A DNA stretch of 64,000 nucleotides from Streptomyces monashensis. GTDB lineage: Bacteria; Actinomycetota; Actinomycetes; Streptomycetales; Streptomycetaceae. The stretch lies in the NCBI RefSeq assembly GCF_001866665.1, contig NZ_MLYO01000018.1:1-64000 (forward strand), in the 5' to 3' direction. Positions 17,742 to 25,662 of this stretch are shown piece by piece; position 1 is the stretch's first letter, and the number at the start of each line of letters is the position of its first letter. The position numbers were made by a program, and so were the translations under genes. The notes beneath the pieces are model-generated. The model was not told where the DNA came from and made no database searches. It saw nothing but the letters and a program-made list of their open reading frames with translations.

Positions 17742-17777
17742 CAGCCTGTTGTCACAGCGGGCCGTCACAACAGGCTG
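17742..17777. terminator. 11-bp inverted repeat between convergent genes
   Basis: CAGCCTGTTGT (17742-17752) and its exact complement (17767-17777) flank a 14-nt loop between the isomerase-family gene and the convergent MFS gene, fitting a bidirectional terminator. Confidence 0.55.
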
Positions 17778-17830
17778 TCCGGCCTCTCGGTCCACGGGGG
17801 AGGCGTGATGCGCGGGCGGGAGAGCCCCGG

Positions 17831-19141
17831 CTACGCCGCGGGCACGTGCACCGTCTCCACCCGGCTGGCGACCAGCCGCTCGCGCTCACGCCGGGCCGCC
17901 CGCCCCCGAAGCCGCAGGATCTGGCTGACGCCCAGTGCCTGCAGCACGAACACCGACGAGAACGCGACGTCGTAGTCGTCACCCGTGGCGTCCAGCAGCA
18001 CCCCGATCGCGAACAGCGTCGTCATCGAGGCGATGAACCCGCCCATGTTGGTGATCCCGGACGCCGTCCCCTGCCGCTCGGGCGGATTGGCCGGCCGCGC
18101 GAAGTCGAAGCCGAGCATCGACGCCGGCCCGCACGCCCCGAGCACCGTGCACAGCACCACCAGCAGCCACATCGGCGCCCGCTCCCCCGGGTACAGGATC
18201 GCCGCCGCCCACATCAGCGCCGTGGCTCCGACCGTCCCGAGGGCCAGCGGCAGCCGTGCCGCGTGGTGCCGGGCGACGATCTGGCCGTAGACGAGCCCGA
18301 TCACCATGTTGGACAGCACGACCAGCGTGAGCAGTTCGCCGGCCGTGGCCCGGCTCAGCCCCTGCGCCTCGACCAGGAACGGCAGGCCCCACAGCAGCAG
18401 GAACACCATCGCCGGGAACTGGGTGGTGAAGTGCACCCACAGCCCCAGCCGGGTCCCCGGCTCCCGCCAGGACGCCAGGATCTGCTGCCGCACGTAGGCC
18501 GCGCCCCGGTGCGGGGACGGCTCCGGCTCGTACCCCTCGGGGTGGTCCTTCAGGAACAGCAGCGTCAGCACCAGCACCACGGCACCGGCGAGCGCGCTGC
18601 CCGCGAACGCCGGGGTCCAGCCGATGCTGTGCAACAGCCGGGCGAGGACCAGGGTGGAGACCAGGTTGCCCGCCATGCCGACGAGCCCGGCGAGCTGTGC
18701 GATCAGCGGACCGCGCCGGGCCGGGAACCACCGGGTGCCGAGGCGCAGCACGCTGATGAAGGTCATCGCGTCGCCGCAGCCCAGCAGGGCCCGGGAGGCG
18801 AGCGCGGTGCCGTACGACGGCGAGAAGGCGAAGCCGAGCTGCCCGGCCGTGAACAGCACCGCGCCGATGCTCAGCACCTTCTTCGTGCCGAGCCGGTCGA
18901 CGAGCAGGCCGACGGGTATCTGCATGCCGGCGTAGACCAGCAGTTGAAGTATGGAGAACGTGGACAGCGCGGAGGCGTTCACATGGAAACGGTCTGCGGC
19001 GTCCAGACCCGCGACACCCAGGGACGTACGGAAGATGACGGCGACGAAGTAGACGGCGACGCCTATGGACCATACGGCGGCGGCACGGCGGCCGCCCGGC
19101 GGGTCACCCGGGAGGGTGACCTTGCTCGTCGTGGCGCTCAT
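17831..19141 (-). CDS. MFS transporter
   Basis: A 436-residue major facilitator superfamily permease with 12 predicted membrane segments. The MFS loop 2-3 signature is visible as GLLVDRLGTKKVL (about residues 78-90), and the segment RALLGCGDAMTFISVLRLGTRWF resembles the nitrate/anion- and sugar-acid-type MFS groups. The substrate is unassigned. The start codon overlaps the stop of the upstream GntR gene as ATGA, so the two are translationally coupled and the regulator very likely controls this permease. A Gly/Pro-rich cytoplasmic N-terminus precedes the first helix. Confidence 0.88.
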   Translation of the reverse strand: MSATTSKVTLPGDPPGGRRAAAVWSIGVAVYFVAVIFRTSLGVAGLDAADRFHVNASALSTFSILQLLVYAGMQIPVGLLVDRLGTKKVLSIGAVLFTAGQLGFAFSPSYGTALASRALLGCGDAMTFISVLRLGTRWFPARRGPLIAQLAGLVGMAGNLVSTLVLARLLHSIGWTPAFAGSALAGAVVLVLTLLFLKDHPEGYEPEPSPHRGAAYVRQQILASWREPGTRLGLWVHFTTQFPAMVFLLLWGLPFLVEAQGLSRATAGELLTLVVLSNMVIGLVYGQIVARHHAARLPLALGTVGATALMWAAAILYPGERAPMWLLVVLCTVLGACGPASMLGFDFARPANPPERQGTASGITNMGGFIASMTTLFAIGVLLDATGDDYDVAFSSVFVLQALGVSQILRLRGRAARRERERLVASRVETVHVPAA

Positions 19142-19809
19142 CGCACCTCACCCCGCGCGAGGTGCTCGAACCAGGACACGTGCCGGTGCACGACCCCGAC
19201 GGCCGCCTGCGCGTCCCCGGCGCGCAGCGCTTCCAGGATCTCCTCGTGCTCGGCCAGGGTCTTGGCGATCCGGTCCGGGTGCGAGTGCATGACGGCGACG
19301 CCCATCCGCAGCTGGCGGTCGCGCAGTTGGTCGTAGAGCCGGGAGAGGATCTCGTTGCCGCCGCTGCGCACGATCTCGGCGTGGAAGGTGCGGTCGGTCA
19401 GCGCGGCACCGGCCAGATCGCCGGCGGCGGCCTGCGCCTTCTGCTGCTCCAGCAGCTCGGCCAGCCGCTCCAGCAGCGCGGGCGGCGCGGGTACGGCCTT
19501 GCGCGCGGCGTGCTCCTCGACCAGTTGCCGGGTCTCCACCACATCGGCGATCTCCTGCGCGGAGACGGGCAGCACGAGGGCGCCCTTCTTCGGGTAGAGC
19601 CGGATCAGGCCCTCGACCTCCAGCCGCAGCAGCGCCTCGCGCACAGGGGTGCGCGAGACCCCGACGGCGTCGGCCAGCTCGCCCTCGGTGAGCAGCGTCC
19701 CGCCCTCGTAACGGCGGTCGAGGACACCTTGTTTGACGTGGGTGTAGACGCGGTCGGCGGCGGGTGGCTGCTTGATCGGGGACGCTGGCTGCTGGACGGC
19801 CGTTTTCAT
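19138..19809 (-). CDS. GntR-family transcriptional regulator (FCD/FadR subgroup)
   Basis: A 223-residue repressor-type regulator. The N-terminal winged helix shows LLTEGELADAVGVSRTPVREALLRLE (quoted in part), the classical GntR recognition region, and the C-terminal half is all-helical with FHAEIVRSGGNEILSRLY and HEEILEALRAGD, typical of FCD ligand-binding domains that carry a metal ion. I chose the ATG at 19809 (MKTAVQQ); an ATG at 19839 adds 10 unconserved residues. It is coupled to the MFS permease by a 4-bp overlap, so it probably senses the permease's substrate, most likely a carboxylate or acyl compound. Confidence 0.88.
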   Translation of the reverse strand: MKTAVQQPASPIKQPPAADRVYTHVKQGVLDRRYEGGTLLTEGELADAVGVSRTPVREALLRLEVEGLIRLYPKKGALVLPVSAQEIADVVETRQLVEEHAARKAVPAPPALLERLAELLEQQKAQAAAGDLAGAALTDRTFHAEIVRSGGNEILSRLYDQLRDRQLRMGVAVMHSHPDRIAKTLAEHEEILEALRAGDAQAAVGVVHRHVSWFEHLARGEVR

Positions 19810-19912
19810 GCCCACAGGATAGATACAACACGTACGCATGCGGCGCCGACGTCCACGATCCGGACGTGACCGAAATCCCCGGGCAGCAACCGCGCAACCT
19901 TGTGTGCTACTT

Positions 19913-19928
19913 ACGTGTCACACGTGTG
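19913..19928. promoter_or_regulatory. Overlapping palindromes upstream of the DD-peptidase
   Basis: ACGTGT-C-ACACGT (19913-19925) overlaps the 10-bp palindrome CACACGTGTG (19919-19928), about 75-90 bp before the DD-peptidase start and in the region shared with the divergent GntR gene. It may be an operator; no regulator can be named. Confidence 0.3.
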
Positions 19929-19999
19929 CGGCCCTCTGCTCTCGCCACCTCAACTCGGCCGCACTCCAGGGGCATTCAAGACAATCGGGGTACTTCACT

Positions 20000-20911
20000 T
20001 TGATTACCGGCATTCACGGCACCCGCAGGACCCGTATCCGCAGAGGCGCCGCCGTCGCCGTCACCTCCGGCGCGCTGCTCGCGACCGGTGCCCTCACCGC
20101 GGTGCCCGCGCAGGCCGTCACGGCGCCCTCGATCGTGGCCGCCGGCGGCTACGTGATGAACAGCGCCAACGGTGCGTCGCTCTACACCAAGGCCGCGGAC
20201 ACCAAGCGGTCGACCGGATCCACCACCAAGATCATGACCGCCAAGGTCGTGCTCGCCCAGTCGAACCTCAACCTCGACAAGAAGGTGACGATCCAGAAGG
20301 CGTACAGCGACTACGTCGTCAAGAACAACGCCTCCCAGGCCCACCTGATCGTCGGCGACAAGGTCACCGTCCGCCAGCTGCTGTACGGCCTGATGCTGCC
20401 GTCCGGCTGCGACGCCGCCTACGCGCTCGCCGACACCTACGGCTCCGGCTCCACGCGCGACGCGCGCGTGAGGAACTTCATCGGCAAGATGAACACCGCC
20501 GCCAAGAGCCTGGGCCTGAAGAACACGAGCTTCGACTCGTTCGACGGCATCGGCAACGGCAACAACTTCTCGACGCCGCGCGACCTGACGAAGATCGCCA
20601 GCAGCGCGATGAAGAACGCCACGTTCCGCGCGATCGTGAAGACGAAGGCCTACACCGCGAAGACCGTCACCAAGACGGGCAGCACCCGCACGATGGCCAC
20701 GTGGACCAACACCAACGGGCTCCTCAGCAGCTACAGCGGCACCATCGGCGTGAAGACCGGCTCCGGCCCGGAGGCCAAGTACTGCCTGGTCTTCGCCGCG
20801 ACCCGGAACGGCAGGACGGTCATCGGCACCGTCCTCGCCTCCACGTCCATCCCGCAGCGCGAGTCGGACGCCAAGAAGCTCCTCTCCTACGGCTTCGCCA
20901 GGCTCGGCTGA
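20000..20911 (+). CDS. Serine DD-peptidase of the Streptomyces K15 type (S11 family)
   Basis: A 303-residue secreted penicillin-binding DD-peptidase acting on peptidoglycan stem peptides outside the membrane. It has a basic N-terminus (RRTRIRRG), a hydrophobic core and a probable AQA cleavage site, so a Sec-type signal peptide of about 35 residues. Active-site motifs follow: STTK (SxxK nucleophile), SGC in LPSGCDAAYALAD (motif 2), and KTG in GVKTGSGPE. Motif 2 with Cys in place of the usual Asn is the known peculiarity of the Streptomyces K15 DD-transpeptidase. The start is taken as the TTG at 20000, with GGGG 9 nt upstream, because upstream residues do not look like a signal peptide. A weaker alternative is a start further upstream. 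Confidence 0.88.
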   Translation: MITGIHGTRRTRIRRGAAVAVTSGALLATGALTAVPAQAVTAPSIVAAGGYVMNSANGASLYTKAADTKRSTGSTTKIMTAKVVLAQSNLNLDKKVTIQKAYSDYVVKNNASQAHLIVGDKVTVRQLLYGLMLPSGCDAAYALADTYGSGSTRDARVRNFIGKMNTAAKSLGLKNTSFDSFDGIGNGNNFSTPRDLTKIASSAMKNATFRAIVKTKAYTAKTVTKTGSTRTMATWTNTNGLLSSYSGTIGVKTGSGPEAKYCLVFAATRNGRTVIGTVLASTSIPQRESDAKKLLSYGFARLG

Positions 20912-21014
20912 CGCCTGACCGGACAGACATCCACGGGCCCGTCGCGAACAGCGGCGGGCCCGTTGCCGTTCCCGGGCGCCACCCGGGGGATTCCGGGCCC
21001 GCGAGATGGAATGA

Positions 21015-21039
21015 ATGGTGCTAGTGTCATTGGCACCAT
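21015..21039. promoter_or_regulatory. Inverted repeat overlapping the start of the YtrA-type regulator
   Basis: ATGGTGC (21015-21021) and GCACCAT (21033-21039) form perfect 7-bp arms around an 11-bp centre that includes the -10-like TAGTGT (21022-21027). The right arm runs into the ATG at 21038. This fits an autoregulatory operator for the gene that follows. Confidence 0.5.
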
Positions 21040-21385
21040 GCTGCTGCGTCTGGACAAGACCGACACCCGCCCCCTGCACGAGCAGGTCGCGGCGGCGATC
21101 CGGCGGGCCGTCGCCGAGGGCGAGTGCCGCGCCGGCGACCGGCTGCCCTCCGCCCGCGATCTCTCCGAGGCCCTGGACATCAACGTCAACACGGTCCTGC
21201 GGGGCCTGCGCGAACTGCGGGACGAGGGCCTGCTGGAGTTCCGCCGGGGCCGCGGGATCACCGTGGCCGAGGGGGCCGCCCGGCGGTCCGGACTACAGCT
21301 CAGGGTGCGGGAACTGGTCGCGGAAGCCTCCCGGCTCGGCTACAACCGCACCGACCTCATCGACATGATCCGGGGGATCTCATGA
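21038..21385 (+). CDS. GntR-family regulator, YtrA subgroup
   Basis: A 115-residue regulator consisting of the GntR winged helix and a short C-terminal dimerisation helix, the YtrA layout. The DNA-binding part reads PLHEQVAAAIRRAVAEGEC, then LPSARDLSEALDINVNTVLRGLRELRDEG (in part). YtrA-type regulators usually repress a membrane or ABC-transporter gene in their own operon. That fits the next gene, whose ATG overlaps this stop as ATGA. The ATG at 21038 follows a -10-like sequence closely, so the transcript may be leaderless or nearly so, and the inverted repeat at 21015-21039 is its likely binding site. Confidence 0.88.
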   Translation: MLLRLDKTDTRPLHEQVAAAIRRAVAEGECRAGDRLPSARDLSEALDINVNTVLRGLRELRDEGLLEFRRGRGITVAEGAARRSGLQLRVRELVAEASRLGYNRTDLIDMIRGIS

Positions 21386-22446
21386 CGGACGGGGAAGACA
21401 GGAAGGGCGGAAGCGGTCCGGCCGCGCACGATGACGGACGCGCTGGACGTGATGGACACGATGGGCACGGTGCACGCGGTGGACGGGTCGCGCGCTGGGG
21501 AACCGCGGCGTGCGTCGCGGCCGTCGCCGCACTGCTCGCGGGCCTGCCCTGGGCCGTCCGCGGTCGGCTCCCCGGCCGCCTGGCCACCCACTGGAGCGGC
21601 CCCGGCGCCCCCGACGGATCGATGCCGCTGTGGGCAGCCGCGGTGTTCCCGGCCGGGGTCTGGCTGCTGACCGGCCTCGCAGTGTCCCTCAGCCGGCTTC
21701 GTGCACGGGCGGGCGCCCGCCCGTGGCGGGGGATTGTGCTGGCGCCCACGGGAACCGCCCTCGTCGGCGCGCAGGCGGCCGTCGTCCGGGCCAACCTCGG
21801 CCGCACGGACTGGCACGAGGCCCGCCAGCCGGCCTGGGCCGTCGTGCTGATCCTGGCCCTGACGGGGGCCGCCCTGGCCGTCGCCTGGCGGATCGCCGTC
21901 AACGTCGCCTCCACCACACCCGCCACCGCACCACCCGAGCTGGACCTGCCCGAGGACGAGCGGCTGGCGTGGTTCTCCCACACGGCCAACCCCTGGCTCC
22001 AGTCGCTGTCCGCCGTCACATGTCTGGTCGCCGCCGGCACACTGGTGGCCCTCGGCATCGGTCTGGCGCGTCCCGCCACGCTGTGGTTCGTGTTCGCGGT
22101 CTGCGGCGTCATCGCCCTGGCCTGCGGCGTCTTCTCCTCGGTCCGCGCGAAGGTGTCGGAAGCGGGCCTGGAGGTGGCGTTCGGCCCCCTCGGCTGGCCC
22201 GTCCGCCGCTGGTCCCCCGCCGCCATCGAGTCCGCCCGCGCCGAGCAGCGCCGCCCGTCCGAGGTCGGCGGCTGGGGCTACCGCCTCAGCGGCCTGGGCA
22301 CGACGGTCATGCTGCGCGCCGGCGACTGTCTCGTCGTACGCCCCCGGGGCCGCCGTAGCGACTTCGCGGTCAGCGTGGACGACGCGGAGCGCGGAGCGGC
22401 CCTGCTGAACTCCCTGCGCCGACGGGGCCGAGCCGGCATCGACTGA
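21382..22446 (+). CDS. DUF1648-domain membrane protein
   Basis: A 354-residue membrane protein. After a hydrophilic N-terminus rich in Asp, Gly and His (residues 1-40) it has helices at about 45-63 and 80-100. Together with the THWSGPGAPDGSMP loop these form the DUF1648 signature seen in SdpI-like proteins. Further helices lie at about 112-130, 140-165, 205-230 and 235-255, and a soluble C-terminal part follows. SdpI-like proteins give immunity to, or sense, membrane-active peptides; a comparable role is only a suggestion. It is translationally coupled to the YtrA-type regulator, which very probably controls it. Confidence 0.8.
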   Translation: MTDGEDRKGGSGPAAHDDGRAGRDGHDGHGARGGRVARWGTAACVAAVAALLAGLPWAVRGRLPGRLATHWSGPGAPDGSMPLWAAAVFPAGVWLLTGLAVSLSRLRARAGARPWRGIVLAPTGTALVGAQAAVVRANLGRTDWHEARQPAWAVVLILALTGAALAVAWRIAVNVASTTPATAPPELDLPEDERLAWFSHTANPWLQSLSAVTCLVAAGTLVALGIGLARPATLWFVFAVCGVIALACGVFSSVRAKVSEAGLEVAFGPLGWPVRRWSPAAIESARAEQRRPSEVGGWGYRLSGLGTTVMLRAGDCLVVRPRGRRSDFAVSVDDAERGAALLNSLRRRGRAGID

Positions 22447-22483
22447 GCCCGCATCGGCCGAGGCGGTGTCAGCCGAAGCGGTG

Positions 22484-22722
22484 TCAGCGCAGACGTCGGC
22501 CCTCCTTCGCCGGGAGCTGGTCGTAGGTCTTGACGGTGTACACGGCGTCGTAGGTCATCAGGTTCCCGCGGCCGCCAGGCAGGCCGAGCCGGTGGTTGAG
22601 GGGGCCGGTGAGGCGGCGCAGTCTTCGGCGGCCGGGGCGGTGAACGTGTCGTCGTACGCCGAGAACGTGATCACGGGCGGGTCCTGGGAGAGCCACGTGG
22701 AGGGGCCGGAGCGCACAGAACA
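22484..22722 (-). pseudogene. Frameshifted C-terminal gene remnant
   Basis: This 308-bp gap between two genes holds protein-like sequence split over two minus-strand frames. One frame gives GPSTWLSQDPPVITFSAYDD and its continuation, the other GNLMTYDAVYTVKTYDQLPA and then a stop. Both parts have G or C at nearly every third codon position, the mark of Streptomyces coding DNA, and the switch falls near 22560-22600. The pieces together would be the last 75 or so residues of one protein. I cannot name the family; a solute-binding protein tail is one guess. It lies just beyond the murJ stop. Confidence 0.5.
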
Positions 22723-22754
22723 CCTGCCTGCAGCGCCTGTTGAGAGGGACGAGG

Positions 22755-24401
22755 TCAGCGGAATCCCGGCAGCCGCCGCAGTTCGCCGACCTTCAGCACG
22801 CGCGCCAGCAGAAGGAAGACGAGCGCGAGGGCGAGCGTGCCGGCCAGGGTCACCAGGACCGCCCCCGCCGTGCCGTCCCCGAGCACGCCGGCGCAGCCCC
22901 GCGCCGTCGCCCAGCCCGCCGCCGCGCCCCCGGCGCCGGCGCACAGCAGCTTGGTGTACGTGCCGCGCAGGGTGCCGTCGTCGAGCCGGCCGCCGGTGCG
23001 GCGGGCCAGCAGGCGGGCGGTGAGGACGAGGCCGACGAGGTAGGAGACGGCGTAGGCGCCGGCCATGCCGGTGACCGCCCAGCGCGCGGGCAGCAGCAGA
23101 TGGCAGGCGGTGGCCAGCGCGATGTTCACCATCTGGGTCCACACGGCCATGAAGAACGGCGTACGCGTGTCCTCGAAGGCGTAGAAGCCGCGCAGCAGGA
23201 GGTACTGCGCCGAGAACGGGATCAGACCGAGCCCGAAGGCCTGGAGCATATGGCCGAGGGGACGGGTCGAGGCGGCGTCGGCGGCACCGTGCGCGAACAG
23301 GAGAGCGGCGATGTCCGGGCCGAGCGCGGTGAACAGGTAGGCGGCCGGGACGATCACCACGCCGCTGACCCGCAGCGCACGGGACAGATCGCCACGCAGA
23401 TCGGCGATCCGTCCCTCGGCCGCCGCCCTGCTCATCCGCGGCAGCAGGGCCGTGACGAGCGAGACGGTGACGATGGACTGGGGCAGCATCCAGATGGTCT
23501 GCGCGTAGCTGTACGCGGTGTAGCCGACGCCCGCGTCCGGCAGCTGGGTGTCGGCGGAGTTCGCGTAGTTGGTGACGACGGTGAGCCCCACCAGGTTCGT
23601 CAGCACGAACAGCAGCGTCCACTTGGCCGCGTGGACCCCCGAACCGAGCCCCGCGCCCCGCCAGTCGAACCGGGCCCGGAAACGGAAACCGGCGGCGCGG
23701 GCGAAGGGGACGAGGGCGAGGGCCTGTACGGCGATCCCGAGGGTCGTACCGACACCGAGCCAGCGGACCTGCGCGTCGGTGACCTCGGCGACGGTACGGG
23801 GGACGGTCATCATCCCTAGGTAGAGGCCGAACATCGTCACGAGCACGACGTTGTTGAGAACGGGCGTCCACATCATCGCGCCGAACTTCTCGCGCGCGTT
23901 GAGGACTTGACCGTAGATGGCGAAGAGGCCGTAGAAGAAGATCTGCGGCAGCAGGAAGCGCGCGAAGACGACGGTGAGCCGGAACGCCGCGTGCTCCTTG
24001 GGTGTGTCCCTCATATAGAGGGACGCGATCTCCGGCGCCGCCCATACGGCGAGCACGGTCCCGACGGCCAGCACACTGACGACGAGGGTCACCAGCCGCT
24101 GCTCGTACGCCCGCCCGCCGTCGGCGTGCGCCGCCCGTGCCCGCACCAGCTGCGGCACCAGTACGGCGTTGAGCGCACCGCCGATCAGCAGGGTGTAGAG
24201 GCTGGTGGGCACGGTGTTGGCCGTGTTGTACGTGGTGGCGAGCAGCCCGGTACCGAGGGCGGCGCCCTGCAGCACCTGCCGGATCAGCCCGGTCGCCCGG
24301 GAGACGACGGTGCCGCCGGCCATCAGCACGGACGAGCGCGCGACCCCGGCTCCCGCTTGGGGCCTCGCATGCCGAGCGGCGGTCTTCTCCCCCGTGACCA
24401 T
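22755..24401 (-). CDS. murJ: MurJ/MviN family lipid II flippase-like protein
   Basis: A 548-residue polytopic membrane protein of the MOP superfamily with about 14 membrane segments, the family that flips lipid II across the membrane for peptidoglycan synthesis. The N-terminal signature GTVVSRATGLIRQVLQGAALG, the charged cavity residues, and NTVPTSLYTLLIGGALNAVLVP are typical of MurJ. Streptomyces carry more than one MurJ-like protein, so this may be a paralogue rather than the essential flippase. The ATG at 24401 precedes a short basic cytoplasmic N-terminus. The gene stands alone on the minus strand, with decayed gene remnants on both sides. Confidence 0.88.
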   Translation of the reverse strand: MVTGEKTAARHARPQAGAGVARSSVLMAGGTVVSRATGLIRQVLQGAALGTGLLATTYNTANTVPTSLYTLLIGGALNAVLVPQLVRARAAHADGGRAYEQRLVTLVVSVLAVGTVLAVWAAPEIASLYMRDTPKEHAAFRLTVVFARFLLPQIFFYGLFAIYGQVLNAREKFGAMMWTPVLNNVVLVTMFGLYLGMMTVPRTVAEVTDAQVRWLGVGTTLGIAVQALALVPFARAAGFRFRARFDWRGAGLGSGVHAAKWTLLFVLTNLVGLTVVTNYANSADTQLPDAGVGYTAYSYAQTIWMLPQSIVTVSLVTALLPRMSRAAAEGRIADLRGDLSRALRVSGVVIVPAAYLFTALGPDIAALLFAHGAADAASTRPLGHMLQAFGLGLIPFSAQYLLLRGFYAFEDTRTPFFMAVWTQMVNIALATACHLLLPARWAVTGMAGAYAVSYLVGLVLTARLLARRTGGRLDDGTLRGTYTKLLCAGAGGAAAGWATARGCAGVLGDGTAGAVLVTLAGTLALALVFLLLARVLKVGELRRLPGFR

Positions 24402-24425
24402 GGCGTGAATATACGGCAGTTGGTG

Positions 24426-24752
24426 TCAACGCCCCCGAGCGAGGTGCGCGGCGAACGCCTTCCAGGCGGCTCGGCCGACGGCGACCACTGCGCCCGCCGG
24501 GTCCCTGGAGTCCCGGAGGGCGATGGTGTGGGGGATGTTGCGGGCGGCTCCGACGCACTCCCCGCGCGGGCGCCGGCACCCGCAGTACGTGCCCGAGATC
24601 GCCGTCCGGCATCCGCAGCCGCTCGTACGTCTCGCGCCGCTCCTCGGCCAGGACCGCCCCGAACCCGGCGATCCGCTCCGCACGGCGTCGCACGGCGTGC
24701 CGTTCTGTCGTTCCGTCACATGTACGTAGCCACTTGATGCGTTCTTGGACAC
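24426..24752 (-). pseudogene. Decayed DUF397 gene and upstream fragment
   Basis: The last 46 codons read GECVGAARNIPHTIALRDSR and onward to DPAGAVVAVGRAAWKAFAAH, closely matching the C-terminal half of DUF397 proteins (CVEVA...VRDSKDP...W..F). Upstream of about 24565 the protein-like frame switches: another minus frame gives AERIAGFGAVLAEERRETYE with strong third-position GC. DUF397 genes normally follow a Scr1-type HTH regulator; here the pair seems to have collapsed through deletion and frameshift. The rest of the 444-bp gap up to the first WXG100 gene shows no other gene. Confidence 0.5.
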
Positions 24753-24845
24753 CGTCGGTAAAAAGCCTGGTTCCGGTGTCAGTCGTCCTCCGTAGGATGA
24801 CTACGACATCAGTGAAGCAGCCAATGTCCGGGGGAGGCATACGGC

Positions 24846-25274
24846 ATGGTTCGAGGTGCAGGACCAGAGCACGGCGGAAGAGCCGGCCTCCACGTTTCGT
24901 CCAAGGACCTGACCAGGCTCGCGGAAGACCTCGCCGGCATGCAGGACCATCTCGACAAACAGGTCCGACGCATGGACGAGCTCGTCGACCGGATCGAGGC
25001 GGGCTGGCGCGGACCGGCGGCCACCACGTACAGGCAGTTCCACCGAGCAGCCGCCAAGGACGCCGTGCGCATCCGTGAGGTGATGAAGCAGTTGGAGGAG
25101 GCTGTACGGCTCAGCCGGGACGGATTCTCCGAAACGGATCTGGGCGTGCTCGAGCGCATGCGCGGCATCCATGTCGACATCGACAGCGAGGTCGACAAGC
25201 TCTCCACCCCGAACACGGAGCAGCAACCGGCCGGCAGCCCGGCGCAACCACGCAGCAGTCTCGACTCGTACTGA
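24846..25274 (+). CDS. WXG100-family protein (first of pair)
   Basis: A 142-residue, all-helical protein with the WXG100 layout: helix 1 (SSKDLTRLAEDLAGMQDHLDKQ in part, about residues 18-45), the turn motif as Trp54-Arg55-Gly56, and helix 2 (AATTYRQFHRAAAKD onward, about 60-110). A Pro/Gln/Ser-rich tail follows. WXG100 proteins are secreted as helical hairpin dimers by the type VII (ESX) system and escort toxins fused to or encoded after them. GGGGAGG lies 8 nt before the ATG. No secretion ATPase or membrane component is in the window, so the apparatus would have to be elsewhere. Confidence 0.85.
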   Translation: MVRGAGPEHGGRAGLHVSSKDLTRLAEDLAGMQDHLDKQVRRMDELVDRIEAGWRGPAATTYRQFHRAAAKDAVRIREVMKQLEEAVRLSRDGFSETDLGVLERMRGIHVDIDSEVDKLSTPNTEQQPAGSPAQPRSSLDSY

Positions 25275-25344
25275 CACGAGCAGGCACGTGACGTACCTGC
25301 GGTACCGGCATCCGCAGGAAGAAGCAGAAGTACCAGGGGGTGAC

Positions 25345-25662
25345 ATGTCGACCGGATCCGATCCTGCCGACGACCACATAGCGGTGTCCTTCGGCACGCT
25401 GCAGGAACTCGCCATCGAGCTGGAGGACATCCTCAAAAAGCTCAACGGCAGACTCGACGACCTCTACGACCGTGTCGAACCCGTCGTCCTGTCCTGGAAG
25501 GGCGAGGCCCGCGAGATCTTCGTCCAGAAACTGGACGAATGGGACCGCTCCGCCCAGGATCTCCAGGCGGACCAGAAGTGGCTTCACGGGTACGTCACCA
25601 CCGGCCACGCCAACTACACGGCCGCCCACAAGGCGGTCCTGCGCGGCTGGGGGGCGGCCTGA
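25345..25662 (+). CDS. WXG100-family protein (second of pair)
   Basis: A 105-residue protein, close to the canonical WXG100 size, with two long helices broken by Trp51-Lys52-Gly53. Helix 1 contains LQELAIELEDILKKLNGRLD and helix 2 runs from EAREIFVQKLDEWDRSAQDL. It probably pairs with the preceding 142-residue protein as a heterodimer. AGGGGG lies 4-5 nt before the ATG. The stop codon overlaps the start of the toxin gene as TGATG, so the pair and the toxin are made together. Confidence 0.9.
   Translation: MSTGSDPADDHIAVSFGTLQELAIELEDILKKLNGRLDDLYDRVEPVVLSWKGEAREIFVQKLDEWDRSAQDLQADQKWLHGYVTTGHANYTAAHKAVLRGWGAA

Noticed and set aside
24846..25662. Complete ESX secretion locus
   Set aside because: No EccC ATPase, EccB/D/E membrane component or mycosin protease is encoded in the window.
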